Source: an uncultured Clostridia bacterium
GTDB lineage: Bacteria; Bacillota; Clostridia; TANB77; CAG-508
DNA: 64,000 nucleotides
Reading direction: 5' to 3'
Assembly: GCA_944386415.1 (NCBI GenBank)
Contig: CALXAY010000007.1
Location: forward strand, 1 to 64,000
In this document: positions 1-10,976 of the stretch, in pieces
How positions within the stretch are numbered: position 1 is the stretch's first letter
Layout of the letters: each line of letters begins with the position of its first letter
Translations under genes and position numbers: made by a program
The notes under the pieces: generated by a model
Seen by the model: the letters and a program-made list of their open reading frames with translations, nothing else
Databases searched by the model: none
What the model was told of the DNA's origin: nothing

Positions 1-1511
1 TACTAATTTCTTTTTATTATCTAATTCTATAATTTCACTATCCAAATCATTTTTAGTTATTACAAATAATCTATCATTTTTATCCGTTTTTGTAAATATT
101 TGGTTATCTTTTTCTATATTTGTTTTTTCTCTATATTTTACTTCAATATACATATTTTCTTTTACTGAATTTGTAACTACATCTATTTCTTTTCCTTTTT
201 TATCTCTAAAAAAACCAATGTTTCCTGTTATTTTTTCCATATAAGTATGAATATGTCTATATACTTCTGTTTCTACAACATATCCTAATTCTGTGCTACT
301 TAAAGAATAATTTTGTTTCATTAAAACTGCGTTTCGTATTGCACTATCTACTATATATATTTTTTAGGGTTTGACTTTAATATTTTAACTCAACCTTCAT
401 TTAATGGACTACTTATATATATCAAATTTGTTTTTTCTAAAAGCCCTATATAATCTTGTACTGTTGGTACTGATACTTCTTCTAATGTTCTTGCTATTTT
501 ATTATAGCTTATAATATTTCCTGACTCATAACATAAGTATGTGAATATATTTTCTAAAGTACTTATATTTCTTACTTTAAACATTTCTGGTATATCATTT
601 TTTATGGCTTTTTCTACTAAATCTTCTCTTAAGATTTTTTGCATAGCAACATCATCTGTAATTTTTACTGCTTCTGGAAAACCTCCAATAAACAAATATC
701 TATTAAAATCTTCTTTTATAGGTTCTAATATATTTACTAAATTTTTTAATTCTTCTGTACTCATTTTTTCTAAATTTGTTATTTTTAAATCTTTTGGTAT
801 TTGTTTTTTTATATTTCCAATCACAGATTTATAATTTGTAAATATTGATGTTATTTCTTCTGTATCTTTTGCTTTTAATAATTCTTTTCTTACATCATTT
901 GGTAAGTCTTTTATTATATTTAATATATCTTCTCCTGTAATCTCATTTTCTTCATATAAAAGCTCACAATATTCATAAAAAGATAAAGTTGGAACTGTTA
1001 GATTTATCCACCTTCCAACACCACTTTCTATACTTCCTTTTTCTAACTTTGTACTTGCACTTCCAGTGGCTAATATATTCCAATTTTTATTTGAATCATA
1101 AAATACTTTAAGCCAAGCATCCCAATTATTCGAGCTTTGTATTTCATCTAAAAATAAATATATTTCTCCTTTTGGTAAAACATAATTTATATAAATTTCT
1201 ATTAATTTATTTATTTCATATGTTTTAAGAATTGGGTTATCTAAAGATATATATAATATATTTTTCTCATTAACACCTTTTTTTAATAATTCATTTATTA
1301 TTTGATACATAATTGTGGTTTTACCAACACGCCTTGTTCCTGATAATAATACAAACCTTCTAATATCACTATTTAAAAAAGCTTCTTTTGTGTCATAAAA
1401 AGCCTTTCTTTTCATATTCTTCAGATTTTCTTTTTTAACTGTCTTTGTTTTCCACCAATAATTATATTCGCTAAAAACTCTTATTATTTCTTCTTCTGAT
1501 ATAATCGCCAT
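1..1511 (-). pseudogene. AAA ATPase with DUF4143-type C-terminus, disrupted
   Basis: The 5' part (390-1511) encodes 373 residues of a DUF4143-type AAA ATPase, with Walker A SGTRRVGKTT near residue 58 and Walker B YLFLDEIQ near residue 118. Reading stops at an in-frame TGA (390-392) after SSPLNEG. Homology-like coding continues downstream: VKILKSNP follows in the same frame. After a further 1-nt-deletion-type shift in an A-run near 361-370, the frame reads YIVDSAIRNAVLM and runs on to the window edge, including an EIDVV nuclease-like core (KKGKEIDVV). So one nonsense change and one indel separate the ATPase from its C-terminal domain. TGG is used normally for Trp in this gene, so TGA recoding is not the explanation. 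The family is common in Bacteria and its role is unclear. The 3' end lies outside the window. Confidence 0.75.
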
Positions 1512-1604
1512 ATCATCGCCTACTTTTAAAAATATAGTTTACAATTTATATATAATATTATAAACTATATTTTATAAAAAGTCATTTTTTTATAAAATGC
1601 ACTT

Positions 1605-2346
1605 TTATAATTTCGTTGCAAATATTCCTATTATAAATCCTAGCATATTACCAACCGCTGTCATTCTTCCATGATATAAACTATTTGATTCTGGAATTAA
1701 TTCTCCGAGATACTATATATAACATTGCTCCTGCTGCAAAACTTAAACATATAGAAATTACTTGTTCTGAAATAGAACCTATAATTGCTCCAAAAAATGC
1801 TCCTATACCTGTTGTTACTCCTGACAAAATTACATAGAAAATTACTTTACTAGGTTTCATACCACCATTTTTCATAGGAATAGCCATAGAAATTCCTTCT
1901 GGTATATCGTGAAAACAAATAGCAATTGCAAGACTTAAACCCAGTTTTAATGAAGACTCAAACCCTGAACCTATTGCTAATCCTTCAGGAAAATTATGTA
2001 TCGCTAAACCTATTGATACTATCATGCCTGTTCTTAATAATTTACTTTCTTTATTATTTGTATGCATTTTAGAACTAAATTTTTTATCCACTAACAAATC
2101 ACAAAAAATCATAGCAATTATCCCAAGTAGAATCCCTAAAATTGCTTCAAAGATATTACTTATTTCTAAACTTTCTGGTATCAAATCAAAACATATTACA
2201 GCCATCATAAACCCTGATGCTAATGCTAATATAAAACTTAAAAACTTATTTGATTTTTTCTTTAAAACAACTCCTAAAATTCCACCTAATGTTGTTCCAA
2301 ATGTCCCAAAAAACAAACCTAAAAGTGTAGTTTTTAATATTTCCAT
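1605..2346 (-). CDS. ZIP-family metal transporter, needs +1 frameshift at a CGG codon
   Basis: Polytopic ZIP transporter for divalent metals (zinc, iron or manganese; substrate not decidable). Eight hydrophobic segments are expected. The histidine/glutamate metal sites are visible as HNFPEGLAIG and HDIPEGISMA. The zero frame runs 1681-2346 and ends in an un-ZIP-like tail after AAGAMLYIVS. There the codons are TCT CGG AGA. Omitting the C at 1707 gives GELIPESNSLYHGRMTAVGN followed by LGFIIGIFATKL and a stop at 1605-1607, exactly the usual ZIP C-terminus. A good ribosome binding site (AAGGGG) precedes the ATG at 2346. Either the protein is made by frameshifting or the gene is damaged. Identity as ZIP is secure. 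Confidence 0.85.
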
Positions 2347-2407
2347 TAAAAAACCCCTTACAATATCTTTATTTAAATTTATTGTAAGAAGTCTATTTTT
2401 ATTCTTA

Positions 2408-3700
2408 TTATTTAATTAAAAAAGCTGCATATAATGGTATTGATTTTATTTTATTATTATATCCAAAATTTTTCGTAGATAATCTAATTGAATATTTAGG
2501 GTTATATTTTTCAACATAAACATTTAAACTTTTTGATTTCGTATTATCATTTGCTTTTACTTCTACTGGTATTATTCCATCTTCATTATATAATAGAAAG
2601 TTAATTTCTGCCATATTATTTGATTTCCAATAATATAAACTAATTCCATTTGTTCTAAATACTTGAGCCACATAATTTTCCGCAATTGCTCCTTTTAGCA
2701 TAAAAGATTTATCTAACATTATATCAGAAAAATTTATTTCGAGTTTTGATGTAAGTAACCCCACATCACTTAAATATAATTTAAAGTAATCTTCTTGAAC
2801 AAAAGCTTTTAAAGGTGGTTCTATTTTATTTGCTAGTGAACATTTATATACTAAATTACTTGCAATTAGCCACTCTAAGGCACTTTTAACTTCTCTTTTA
2901 CTTTCAGATTTTTTTACATCTGTATACTTAAATTTTTTATTTTCTTTTGCAAGAATTGTTGGTATTGCATTATAAACCATTTCAGTTTTTATTGCTTCAC
3001 TTCTATTTTTTGTATATTTATTCATATCTGCTAAATACTGCATTATTAAATTTGGTGCAATTGATTTGTCAAATAATAATATTTCTTCTTTTTCCTCTAT
3101 ATAGTTTTTTATTGCTTCAGGCATTCCTCCTATACACAAATATATTCTATATAATTCTAATAATTTTTCGTGTATACTTATTTCTTCTAAATTTTTAAAA
3201 CATCTTTTTATTTCTTCTACCCACATTTCCTTTCCAAGAGCTATTAAAAATTCTTCAAAGTCCATAGGATACATATATTCTATTTTTACTTTACCTACTG
3301 GAAAAGATGAGTGAAATCTTTTTATCTTCACACCTAAAAGGCTTCCTGCACATACAATATTATATTTTTTTTCACTTTCACAAAATGCTTTTAAATCACA
3401 AATTAGTTGTTCTGATTCTTGTATTTCATCAAAAAATATAATTGTTTCTTCTGTTATTTTTTTATTTATTTCAAGTTCGAATTTTTTAATTTTCATTTCA
3501 AAATCGATTTCTTCTTCAAAAATATTTTTAATACTTTTATCTTTTAATAAATTAACATATATATAGTCTTTAAATTCATTTTTGCAAAATTCCTCTATTA
3601 TATAAGTTTTCCCTATTTGTCTTGCTCCCACTACCATTAAAGGTTTTTCCATATTGTTTTCTTTCCATTTAATTAATGTATTATAAAACTTTCTTTTCAT
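2408..3700 (-). CDS. AAA ATPase, DUF4143/archaeal-type ATPase family
   Basis: Intact ATPase of about 430 residues. The N-terminal AAA module has Walker A VVGARQIGKT and Walker B IIFFDEIQES. It is followed by a helical region and a C-terminal DUF4143/PD-(D/E)XK-like part (AEINFLLYN and VEVKAND match a nuclease-like E...VEVK pattern). The preferred start is the ATG at 3698-3700, since AGGTGG lies five bases upstream; an upstream GTG in the same frame would overlap that site. These stand-alone ATPases are scattered in gut Firmicutes and Bacteroidota, have no settled function and travel as accessory genes. A second member, broken, lies at 1-1511, so the family is duplicated here. Confidence 0.8.
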   Translation of the reverse strand: MKRKFYNTLIKWKENNMEKPLMVVGARQIGKTYIIEEFCKNEFKDYIYVNLLKDKSIKNIFEEEIDFEMKIKKFELEINKKITEETIIFFDEIQESEQLICDLKAFCESEKKYNIVCAGSLLGVKIKRFHSSFPVGKVKIEYMYPMDFEEFLIALGKEMWVEEIKRCFKNLEEISIHEKLLELYRIYLCIGGMPEAIKNYIEEKEEILLFDKSIAPNLIMQYLADMNKYTKNRSEAIKTEMVYNAIPTILAKENKKFKYTDVKKSESKREVKSALEWLIASNLVYKCSLANKIEPPLKAFVQEDYFKLYLSDVGLLTSKLEINFSDIMLDKSFMLKGAIAENYVAQVFRTNGISLYYWKSNNMAEINFLLYNEDGIIPVEVKANDNTKSKSLNVYVEKYNPKYSIRLSTKNFGYNNKIKSIPLYAAFLIK

Positions 3701-3837
3701 CTTTACCACCTATTATAATAATATTATTTTTATTTACTTTTGTCATGTTTTTCATATGAATATTTATATAAAATTACAGATTTTTAGTATGAATATTTAA
3801 AAACTTCCTAAAATTTATATTTTAAGAAGTTTATTTT

Positions 3838-4392
3838 TTATATTTTTTTATTTAATATTTTTTCCTCTATTACATTTCCTTCTACATCTTTTAATATCAA
3901 TTTATTTTCATCTAATATTAAATAACTATGTTTAGTATTTTCTTTTGGTAAAGATATTGATCCTGGATTTGCAAAAACAATTCCGTCTTTTTCTTTTATA
4001 AAACCTATATGGAAATGGCCATACATCATAATATCTATTTTTATTCCTAATGGTGGCATATTCTCTATATTATATTTATGTCCATGTGATAAAAATACAT
4101 TATAACCATTTACGTTTAGTTCTATATATTCTTTTAAAGGAAACTCTGAAATCATTTCATCTACTTCAGCATCGCAATTACCTTTTGTAACTATTAGTTT
4201 ATCTTTTAGTGAATTTAATATTTTAGAAACTTCCATTGGGTTATATTCGTCTGTTAAATTATTTCTTGGTCCGTGATAATATAAATCTCCTAAAAGTGCT
4301 ATTTTGTCTGGTTTTTCTCTTTCTACTATTTCTAATATTTTTTTTGCATAATATAAAGAGCCATGAATATCAGATACTACTAATAATTTCAT
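3838..4392 (-). CDS. YfcE-like metallophosphodiesterase
   Basis: Calcineurin-like phosphoesterase of 184 residues. All metal-binding motifs are visible in order: SDIHG (residues 7-11), GDLYYHGP, GNCD, SHGH and YGHFH. This pattern is that of the MJ0936/YfcE phosphodiesterase family, which hydrolyses phosphodiester bonds in a Mn-dependent way; the physiological substrate is unknown. It starts one base after the prfA stop codon (4394), so the two are translationally coupled and probably in one transcript. The product should be cytosolic, as there is no signal or membrane segment. Confidence 0.85.
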   Translation of the reverse strand: MKLLVVSDIHGSLYYAKKILEIVEREKPDKIALLGDLYYHGPRNNLTDEYNPMEVSKILNSLKDKLIVTKGNCDAEVDEMISEFPLKEYIELNVNGYNVFLSHGHKYNIENMPPLGIKIDIMMYGHFHIGFIKEKDGIVFANPGSISLPKENTKHSYLILDENKLILKDVEGNVIEEKILNKKI

Positions 4393-4393
4393 G

Positions 4394-5455
4394 TTATTCT
4401 TCCTCTCCTCTTAATTTTTCTGCTCTATCTGCAGCAATTAAATTATCAATCATTTCGTCTAAATCACCATTTAAAAAGTTTTCCATTTGATATATACTCA
4501 TACCAATTCTATGGTCTGTTATTCTTCCTTGTGGATAATTATATGTTCTTATTTTTTCACTTCTGTCTCCTGATCCTACTTGTGATTTTCTAGCATTTGC
4601 TACCTTACTATCTTGCTTTGCCTTTTCAATTTCATAAAGCTTCGTTCTAAGCATTTTCATAGCATTATCTCTATTTTGGAATTGAGATCTTTCTGTTTGG
4701 CATTCAACTGTAATTCCTGTAGGAATATGTATTAATCTTACAGCCGAAGATGTTTTATTAATATGTTGTCCTCCTGCTCCTGAAGATCTAAATACTTCCA
4801 TTTTTATATCTGCTGGATTTATATCTATCTCTACATCCTCTACCACAGGAAGTACCGCAACTGTTACTGTAGATGTATGTATTCTTCCACTACTTTCTGT
4901 ATCTGGTACTCTTTGTACTCTATGCACACCACTTTCGAATTTTAATCTACTATATACTCCTTTTCCTGTAATCATAAAAGAAATTTCTTTATATCCACCA
5001 AGACCTGTATCATTTTCATTTAAAACTTCTACTTTCCAATGTTTTTTCTCTGCGTACATTGAATACATTCTAAATAAAGTTCCTGCAAATAAAGCTGCTT
5101 CTTCTCCACCTGCTCCAGCTCTAATTTCACAAATAATATTTTTATCATCATCCGGATCTTTTGGAATTAATAAAAATTTCATTTCTTCTTCTAGTTTTGG
5201 TAATTCTGCTTTTTTATCGTAATATTCAGCTTCTGCAAGCTCCTTCATTTCTGGATCAGCTAGTAATTCTTCTGCTTCTTCCATTTCCTTTTTTACTTTT
5301 TTATATTCACGAAATTTTTGTACTAATTCTTCCAAATCTGCATGTTCCTTCATAGCTTTTCGCCATTCTGCTTGATTTGAAATTAATTCTGGATTTGATA
5401 TTTCTCTTGTTAATTCTTCATATCTCTTTTCAATAGCCTCTAACTTTTCAAACAT
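4394..5455 (-). CDS. prfA: Peptide chain release factor 1
   Basis: Class I release factor of 353 residues, full length for RF1. The catalytic GGQ is visible as [14 protein letters not shown] and triggers peptidyl-tRNA hydrolysis in the ribosomal centre. The stop-codon recognition tripeptide region reads VPDTES, so P-D-T replaces the P-A-T/P-E-T of other RF1 proteins. [14 protein letters not shown] near the C-terminus is also RF1-typical. RF1 terminates at UAA and UAG. The start ATG at 5455 has an AAAGGAG site. prmC is not adjacent; a YfcE-like gene follows. Confidence 0.95.
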   Translation of the reverse strand: MFEKLEAIEKRYEELTREISNPELISNQAEWRKAMKEHADLEELVQKFREYKKVKKEMEEAEELLADPEMKELAEAEYYDKKAELPKLEEEMKFLLIPKDPDDDKNIICEIRAGAGGEEAALFAGTLFRMYSMYAEKKHWKVEVLNENDTGLGGYKEISFMITGKGVYSRLKFESGVHRVQRVPDTESSGRIHTSTVTVAVLPVVEDVEIDINPADIKMEVFRSSGAGGQHINKTSSAVRLIHIPTGITVECQTERSQFQNRDNAMKMLRTKLYEIEKAKQDSKVANARKSQVGSGDRSEKIRTYNYPQGRITDHRIGMSIYQMENFLNGDLDEMIDNLIAADRAEKLRGEEE

Positions 5456-5644
5456 ATATATTTCTCCTTTACAGTTTTTAACATGAATATTATACTACAT
5501 CTTAAGGCTTTTTACAAGGGATAAATCTTAGTCAAAATTAAATTCATAAAAAAACAAGTATATGATGCAAATTAAATTTATCTCACATACCTGTTTAATA
5601 TTAATTATAATATATAAAGAAATTTTTAATCTTTCTTTATTCTT

Positions 5645-7609
5645 TTATAAATTATATAAATTAAAGTTAATATTATTTTTTTCTAATAATAATTTTTCTC
5701 TATTTGTACAAGTTAACAATATAATTTGATGTCTTTTAAATTTATCATCCATATACTTTAAAATATTTTCTAACCTTTCTTCATCAAAATATGCAAAAGC
5801 CTCATCCAATATTATTGGCATATTTTCATTTGATAAATCTTCTATCATTGACAATCTTAATGATAAATATAATTGATCAATTGTTCCAACACTTAATTTA
5901 TTTGCTGGTATAAATTCTCCATTTGAGAGTTCTACAATTAATCCTTCTTCATCATTAAATCTTATATTATTATATTTGCCATTAGTTATATTTGAAATAT
6001 TTCTAGATAGCTCTGTTGTAAACTTAGGTGTAACAGTATTTTTCATTCTTTCATATGCATTTGTTAAAATCTCTTTTGCTAATTCAAAACTTTTATTCAT
6101 TTCGTTCAGTGTCAACATTTTGTTTTTATTGTTACCTAATTCTTCTTCTATTTTAGATAAATTATCTAGCATAGGTTCTATATTGTTTTGGTCTAATTCT
6201 AGTTTATGAAGCTCTATATTTTTGTTATTTATTTTATCTTGTATATTATCTATTTCTCTATTTAACTCTTCCAAACTACTAAAATTATCCACTTGGTAAC
6301 TCTCTAATCTTCCCGAATATTTATTTCTTAACTTTTCTTTTTCTAGGTTTATTTTTAAATTTAAATTACTTTTTAAATTGTTCAATTTATTTTCTATATC
6401 TAAATTATTATTCTCTAATATTTTCATTTCTTGATTTAAATTATTTATTTCTAAATTTACACTATTTAATAAATCTAATTTATCTTTATTTTCTTGTTCT
6501 TCTTTTTTTATTTTCTTATTTATTTTATATTTTTGATATATAAAGTAAACTACTGTCATTGGAATACTAGCAAGAATAACATAATTAAATAATTTATTAT
6601 CAATAAATATAAATTGCAAAATATTAAATATTATGATGAAAATAAACATAAAAATCATTTTTTTATTTAGTTTATTTCTTTGCCTACTTATTTTTTTATC
6701 TTTTTTTAATTTATCAGAATCATTTTCTAGAGTTTCTTTATTATTATTTTTTATTTTATCTATCTTTAATTTTATTGAATTTATTTTTTCATAATTTTCG
6801 TTTTTAATATTTTCTTGTAATTTAATTTTCTCTTTTTCTATCTTTTCTTTTTCAAATATTTGTTTAATTTCTTTTAAGAAACTATTTTTATTTTCTAATT
6901 TTAATATTTCATTCTTTAAGTCATTCCTATTTTCTTCAATATCATATCTAAAGTCTTCATATTTTGTTAATGCTTTCTTTTCTAGTTCTAATTTTTCTAT
7001 TTTTCTTGAAATTATATTTATTGGTTTTTCCCTAGATTTTGACGTTCCCACTTCATCTAATTGTCTTCTATTAACTCTGTCTATAGCTCTTTTGAATGAG
7101 ACATTATCCTCTCCTGTTCCAATCAAGTTTGCAATTTTTTGTACTAAAATACTCTGTTGTTGCTTTTCTAATTTTAATTCTTGTTGTCCGACAACTACTG
7201 TTGATAGAAATAAATCTTCATCCACTTTTGTTTGCTCATAAAAAAATTCATTTCCTCTTGTTTTATTAATATTAAATTCACTTGATATGTTTTCTTTCAT
7301 TTCATTATAAATTTGAGGATTTTTCTTTTTAAAATCTCTATGAATCTCATATTCAGCTTTATTATCTAGTTCATATTCTATGTTTCCTGAAAACTCTTCA
7401 TTATTCCAAGGTAAATATCTTTCATAATCTGAATATTCTTTTCCTTTTTTGTTTTTTGAAATACCGTAAAAACTATTTACTATAAATCTTAAAATAGTAG
7501 ATTTTCCAGCTTCGTTTTTTCCATAGATTATATTTATTCCATCTTTCAAATCTATTTGCTTGTTTTTCAATTTTCCATAGGAATTTATCTTTATTTTATT
7601 AATTTTCAA
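5645..7609 (-). CDS. YhaN-like SbcC/Rad50-type ATPase with central membrane hairpin
   Basis: SMC-like ATPase of 654 residues. Walker A is GKNEAGKST (residues 30-38); the C-terminal signature LSVGTIDQLYLSLRL and Walker B IILDEAFAYF complete the ABC site. Long coiled-coil arms occupy the middle. Unusually for SbcC, a two-pass hydrophobic stretch (residues about 325-365, KMIFMFIFIIIFNI onward) interrupts the coil, as in B. subtilis YhaN. Translation starts at a TTG (7607-7609) preceded by AGGGGTGA, just after the stop of the YhaO-like gene at 7620, so the pair is coupled. It likely acts with the YhaO-like phosphoesterase on DNA ends near the membrane; that role is inferred. Confidence 0.8.
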   Translation of the reverse strand: MKINKIKINSYGKLKNKQIDLKDGINIIYGKNEAGKSTILRFIVNSFYGISKNKKGKEYSDYERYLPWNNEEFSGNIEYELDNKAEYEIHRDFKKKNPQIYNEMKENISSEFNINKTRGNEFFYEQTKVDEDLFLSTVVVGQQELKLEKQQQSILVQKIANLIGTGEDNVSFKRAIDRVNRRQLDEVGTSKSREKPINIISRKIEKLELEKKALTKYEDFRYDIEENRNDLKNEILKLENKNSFLKEIKQIFEKEKIEKEKIKLQENIKNENYEKINSIKLKIDKIKNNNKETLENDSDKLKKDKKISRQRNKLNKKMIFMFIFIIIFNILQFIFIDNKLFNYVILASIPMTVVYFIYQKYKINKKIKKEEQENKDKLDLLNSVNLEINNLNQEMKILENNNLDIENKLNNLKSNLNLKINLEKEKLRNKYSGRLESYQVDNFSSLEELNREIDNIQDKINNKNIELHKLELDQNNIEPMLDNLSKIEEELGNNKNKMLTLNEMNKSFELAKEILTNAYERMKNTVTPKFTTELSRNISNITNGKYNNIRFNDEEGLIVELSNGEFIPANKLSVGTIDQLYLSLRLSMIEDLSNENMPIILDEAFAYFDEERLENILKYMDDKFKRHQIILLTCTNREKLLLEKNNINFNLYNL

Positions 7610-7619
7610 ATAATCACCC

Positions 7620-8699
7620 CTATTCTAATGCATTTAAACCTATTTCTATTGCTCTTTCCAATATATTTCTTTCTTCTGAATTAGTTTCTTTTTCTAATCT
7701 CTCCATCATTTCTTTAACAAATAATCCTCTTAATGTATTTTCATTTGCTATTTTTTCTAAATCTAATGATATTTTAGTTTCATCTTTTACTTTTATAATT
7801 CTATTATTTTGAAGAAATTTTTGTAACTCATATATATTTATTTCAAAATTTCTTCTACCAGTTAATATAATTTCTACATACTCATTAGAATTAATATTCA
7901 TTTCATTTATAGACTCAATTAACTCTTCTTTTGAATACATATTATCAACACTTAATTTTCTTTTTACAAATTCCTCATCATCTAATGGTACAAATTTTAA
8001 TTTTAAGCCATTGTTTAACTCTCCTACTATCATCCCATGCGTTCCCAGTTCGTCAAATCCAAGAGATATCGTAGAACCAGGATATACTATTTTTTGGTTT
8101 TCATAGGTGTTATAATCTAATTTATGAATATGCCCTAGTGCTACATAATCAAAGCCTTTTTCTTCTAACAAACTCCTAGAAATAGGATTATATGGTTTAT
8201 CATCCTCTTTTGCTCCATCTAAGTTTCCATGTATAACTAAAATATTATACTTTCCATTTTTTTCTATTTCTATATTTTCAATATCACAACCCTCACAATA
8301 GAAATCATCAAAACTATATCCATAAATATAACAATCATCTGTTTCTATTTTCTCTATTACTGAATTAAATATTTTCACATTTTCATTCCAGTTAAATTTA
8401 TTGTAATAAGAATTTTTTATTTTTGGATCATGATTTCCCGCTGCTATAAATATCCTAGTTTTAGGTATTTCTTTAAATAAATTATTTATATATTCAATTG
8501 TAGATTGTTTTATATATTTATGCTCGTATAAATCTCCTGATATAAATAAATATTCAATTTTATTTTGTTTTATATATTCTACTATCTTTTTAAAAACTTT
8601 TCTTTGTTCTAGTCTTCTTAAATCTCCCATTATATCTTTATCAGATAAATTTAAAAATGTGCTATCAAAGTGCATATCTGCTATATGAACAAATTTCAT
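7620..8699 (-). CDS. YhaO/SbcD-like exonuclease (metallophosphoesterase)
   Basis: Mre11/SbcD-type metallophosphoesterase of 359 residues. Motifs: ADMHFDS (residues 7-13), SGDLYEHK, AAGNHDPK, VIHGNLDG and ALGHIHK, which make the two-metal nuclease site. The shorter length and capping region match YhaO-like proteins rather than canonical SbcD. The gene begins with ATG at 8699 behind GAGGTG and is followed 11 bases later by the YhaN-like ATPase, giving a nuclease-ATPase pair equivalent to SbcCD/Mre11-Rad50. The expected role is processing of DNA ends or hairpins. Confidence 0.8.
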   Translation of the reverse strand: MKFVHIADMHFDSTFLNLSDKDIMGDLRRLEQRKVFKKIVEYIKQNKIEYLFISGDLYEHKYIKQSTIEYINNLFKEIPKTRIFIAAGNHDPKIKNSYYNKFNWNENVKIFNSVIEKIETDDCYIYGYSFDDFYCEGCDIENIEIEKNGKYNILVIHGNLDGAKEDDKPYNPISRSLLEEKGFDYVALGHIHKLDYNTYENQKIVYPGSTISLGFDELGTHGMIVGELNNGLKLKFVPLDDEEFVKRKLSVDNMYSKEELIESINEMNINSNEYVEIILTGRRNFEINIYELQKFLQNNRIIKVKDETKISLDLEKIANENTLRGLFVKEMMERLEKETNSEERNILERAIEIGLNALE

Positions 8700-8845
8700 C
8701 TTAACACCTCTTTATTTTTTCTTTCTTACATTTTATACCACATCGAACATTTTTTTGCAAGTGTTTTTCCAAAAAAATAAAATATAACAATACTTACTTT
8801 TTATTAGCATTTTAAAACAATTTGTTGATATTTTCTATTAAATAA

Positions 8846-8886
8846 AAAAATATTACTAAGTAATAACTATACTTAATAATATTTTT
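8846..8886 (-). terminator. Rho-independent terminator of the LRR gene
   Basis: Arms 8846-8861 and 8871-8886 pair over 16 bases; on the minus strand the one irregular position becomes a G-T pair. A T-run follows on that strand. It lies about 25 bases past the +1-frame stop (8909) of the LRR gene and not past the zero-frame stop, consistent with the longer product. Confidence 0.6.
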
Positions 8887-8908
8887 ATCTTTCATACTAT
8901 ATTTTTAT

Positions 8909-10841
8909 TTATCCTTTCCATTCCACAACCTTCATTCCTTTTGTTGCTCCCCATGGTGCTCCTTCTATTTTATTTTCTTTTTTATTTACTATTATCTTAT
9001 TTAAATTTAGACAATATGAAAAACACGATGCATTTATAGTTTCTACTGAACTTGGTATTTCTATACTTGTTAATCCGACCGCAATAATTAAACGATTGTC
9101 CTATCTCTTTTACACTATCTGGAATTATTACTTCTGTCATTTGACCTTGATTATGAAAAGCAAATGTTTCTATTTTTTCAACACTCTCATCTATCTCAAA
9201 TTTTCCATTAATAGCATATAAAACATTAACTAATGTCTTTTTATCTTTACTATATAAAATATTATTCTCTATTATATATGAATTATTACCACTATCAATA
9301 GTAACTTTTCCACTATAATTCATATATTTAAAAAGTGAATCAATGTATGACACATTTGAACCTATTTTTATTTCTTGTATATTTCCACAATTCGTAAATG
9401 AAAACCCATTTATAGTTGTTAATGTATCTGGTAAAATAATTGTTTTTGCATTCTCTGCTTGCCCAAATGAATATTCTGCTAATTTTAATATTCCTTCTGT
9501 ATCTTTTAAATCAATTGTTTCTTCTTTTGAAAAACATGAAATTAGTGCTTTTGTATCTTTTGTATATAATATTTTATCCTCATTTGATACTGCATATTTT
9601 GAATTATCCCCAGATATTTCTATATCATTTATTGTAACTGGTAAATAATTATTTATAATATTTTGTAATGTACTTGGAATTATTAGTTTCTTTATATTGT
9701 TATAACTATTAATCGATACATTGAATTTAATTATTCCTTCTGGTATAGTAAACGTGGTAACACTTTTTAAATAACTATCTGATACAAATAATATATTGTC
9801 TTTTGCTTTTGTCATAAGCATTCCTGATTCATATACATATGGACAATTACCTTTAATAACAATATTATCCAAATTCTTATTGTCTTGAAATAGTGACTTT
9901 CCAATACCAACCACTGTTGATGGTATTTCTATTTTTGAAAAACTTGTACTCGCAAAAGCACAATCACTTATTTTCTCTAATCCTTCATGTAATACAACTT
10001 CATTTAATCTATTGCAACCAGCAAACACATAACTATTTATCACCTTAATTTTAGAAGGTATTTCCACTTTTTGTAATGCTCTACAATCCATAAAAGCTTG
10101 TGTTTCAATTGAAATTAAACTACTAGGTAAGTCTACATTTTTTAAATTTGTACAGTATTGAAAAGCATTATTTCCTATTTCTTCTACACCTTCTTGCATT
10201 ATTACGTTTTCTAAAGTTGTATTATATGCAAATGCACTACTTCCAATCCTTTTTACTGTTCCTGGTATTATTATCGTCTTTAATCCATTTAAGTTTGCAA
10301 ATGCTCCTTTTCCTATTTCTGTTACACTATCTGGTACTGTTACTGTTCCATTTTCATCCATAAGTAGTAAATTTCCATTTGATGAAGTTAATACCCCTTC
10401 TACTATATCATATGGATTTACTTCTATTCCTAAACTTTGTGCTATTTTTACTTCATCTTTATCTTTTGTATTTATTAATAGTTCCCCTTTTATTATTTCT
10501 ATCTTTTCTAAATATTCATCACTTATATTTTCTATTATTGTTTTTATATTTCCTTCTTCTCCACTTGGTTGTGTATTATAAAATAAATTTTCCTTTCCTG
10601 CTGTTAAACTCTCTGCTAAAAAATTATTATTTTCTATATACTTTCCTTGTTTATATAGCTCAACTTGCTCTTTATAACTACTTAATTCTGTTGATATTTT
10701 CGATTTTTTACTTTGTGTTAATATTCCACTATCTCCTGTTAGTGTTGCAATTGATACTCCTGCAAGTATTAAAAGAACAATTATTGTTATTACTAATGCT
10801 ATAAGTGTAATCCCATTTATTTCCTTTATCTTGCCCTTCAT
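8909..10841 (-). CDS. BspA-like leucine-rich repeat surface protein, needs +1 frameshift at CGG
   Basis: Large LRR_5 (BspA-type) protein. The N-terminus NGITLIALVITIIVLLILAG is a type IV prepilin-like leader and transmembrane helix. Repeats of about 23 residues follow (for example LKTVIIP-, LTTINGFSFTNC- and DSVKEIG-like units). The zero frame ends at 8997 with a basic, repeat-unlike tail. At codons TGC GGT CGG ATT, skipping the C at 9077 yields YCGGLTSIEIPSSVETINAS. A final repeat and a GAPWGAT...VVEWKG end follow, stopping at 8909-8911. That tail is typical of BspA-like proteins. The product is probably anchored or pilus-associated at the cell surface and used in adhesion; ligand unknown. 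It stands alone, divergent from the XRE gene. Confidence 0.85.
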
Positions 10842-10976
10842 AACATTCTTCCTCCTCTTATGTATTTAAAATCATTTTTATTTTACTTTAAATATCATTG
10901 TCTGTCAAGCACTACTTTATAGTATATTATTTTTTATTAATTACTATATTATGATTATTTACAAGAGGTGTAAGTA

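Noticed and set aside
390-392. TGA recoded as tryptophan or glycine
   Set aside because: TGG is used for Trp throughout the window, TGA works as a normal stop in many genes, and the first gene also needs a separate frame correction.
10148-10804. Leucine-rich plus-strand ORFs opposite the LRR gene
   Set aside because: They are antisense shadows of T-rich complement sequence, as are similar L/F-rich or I/S-rich ORFs opposite other minus-strand genes; none has a ribosome binding site or domain.
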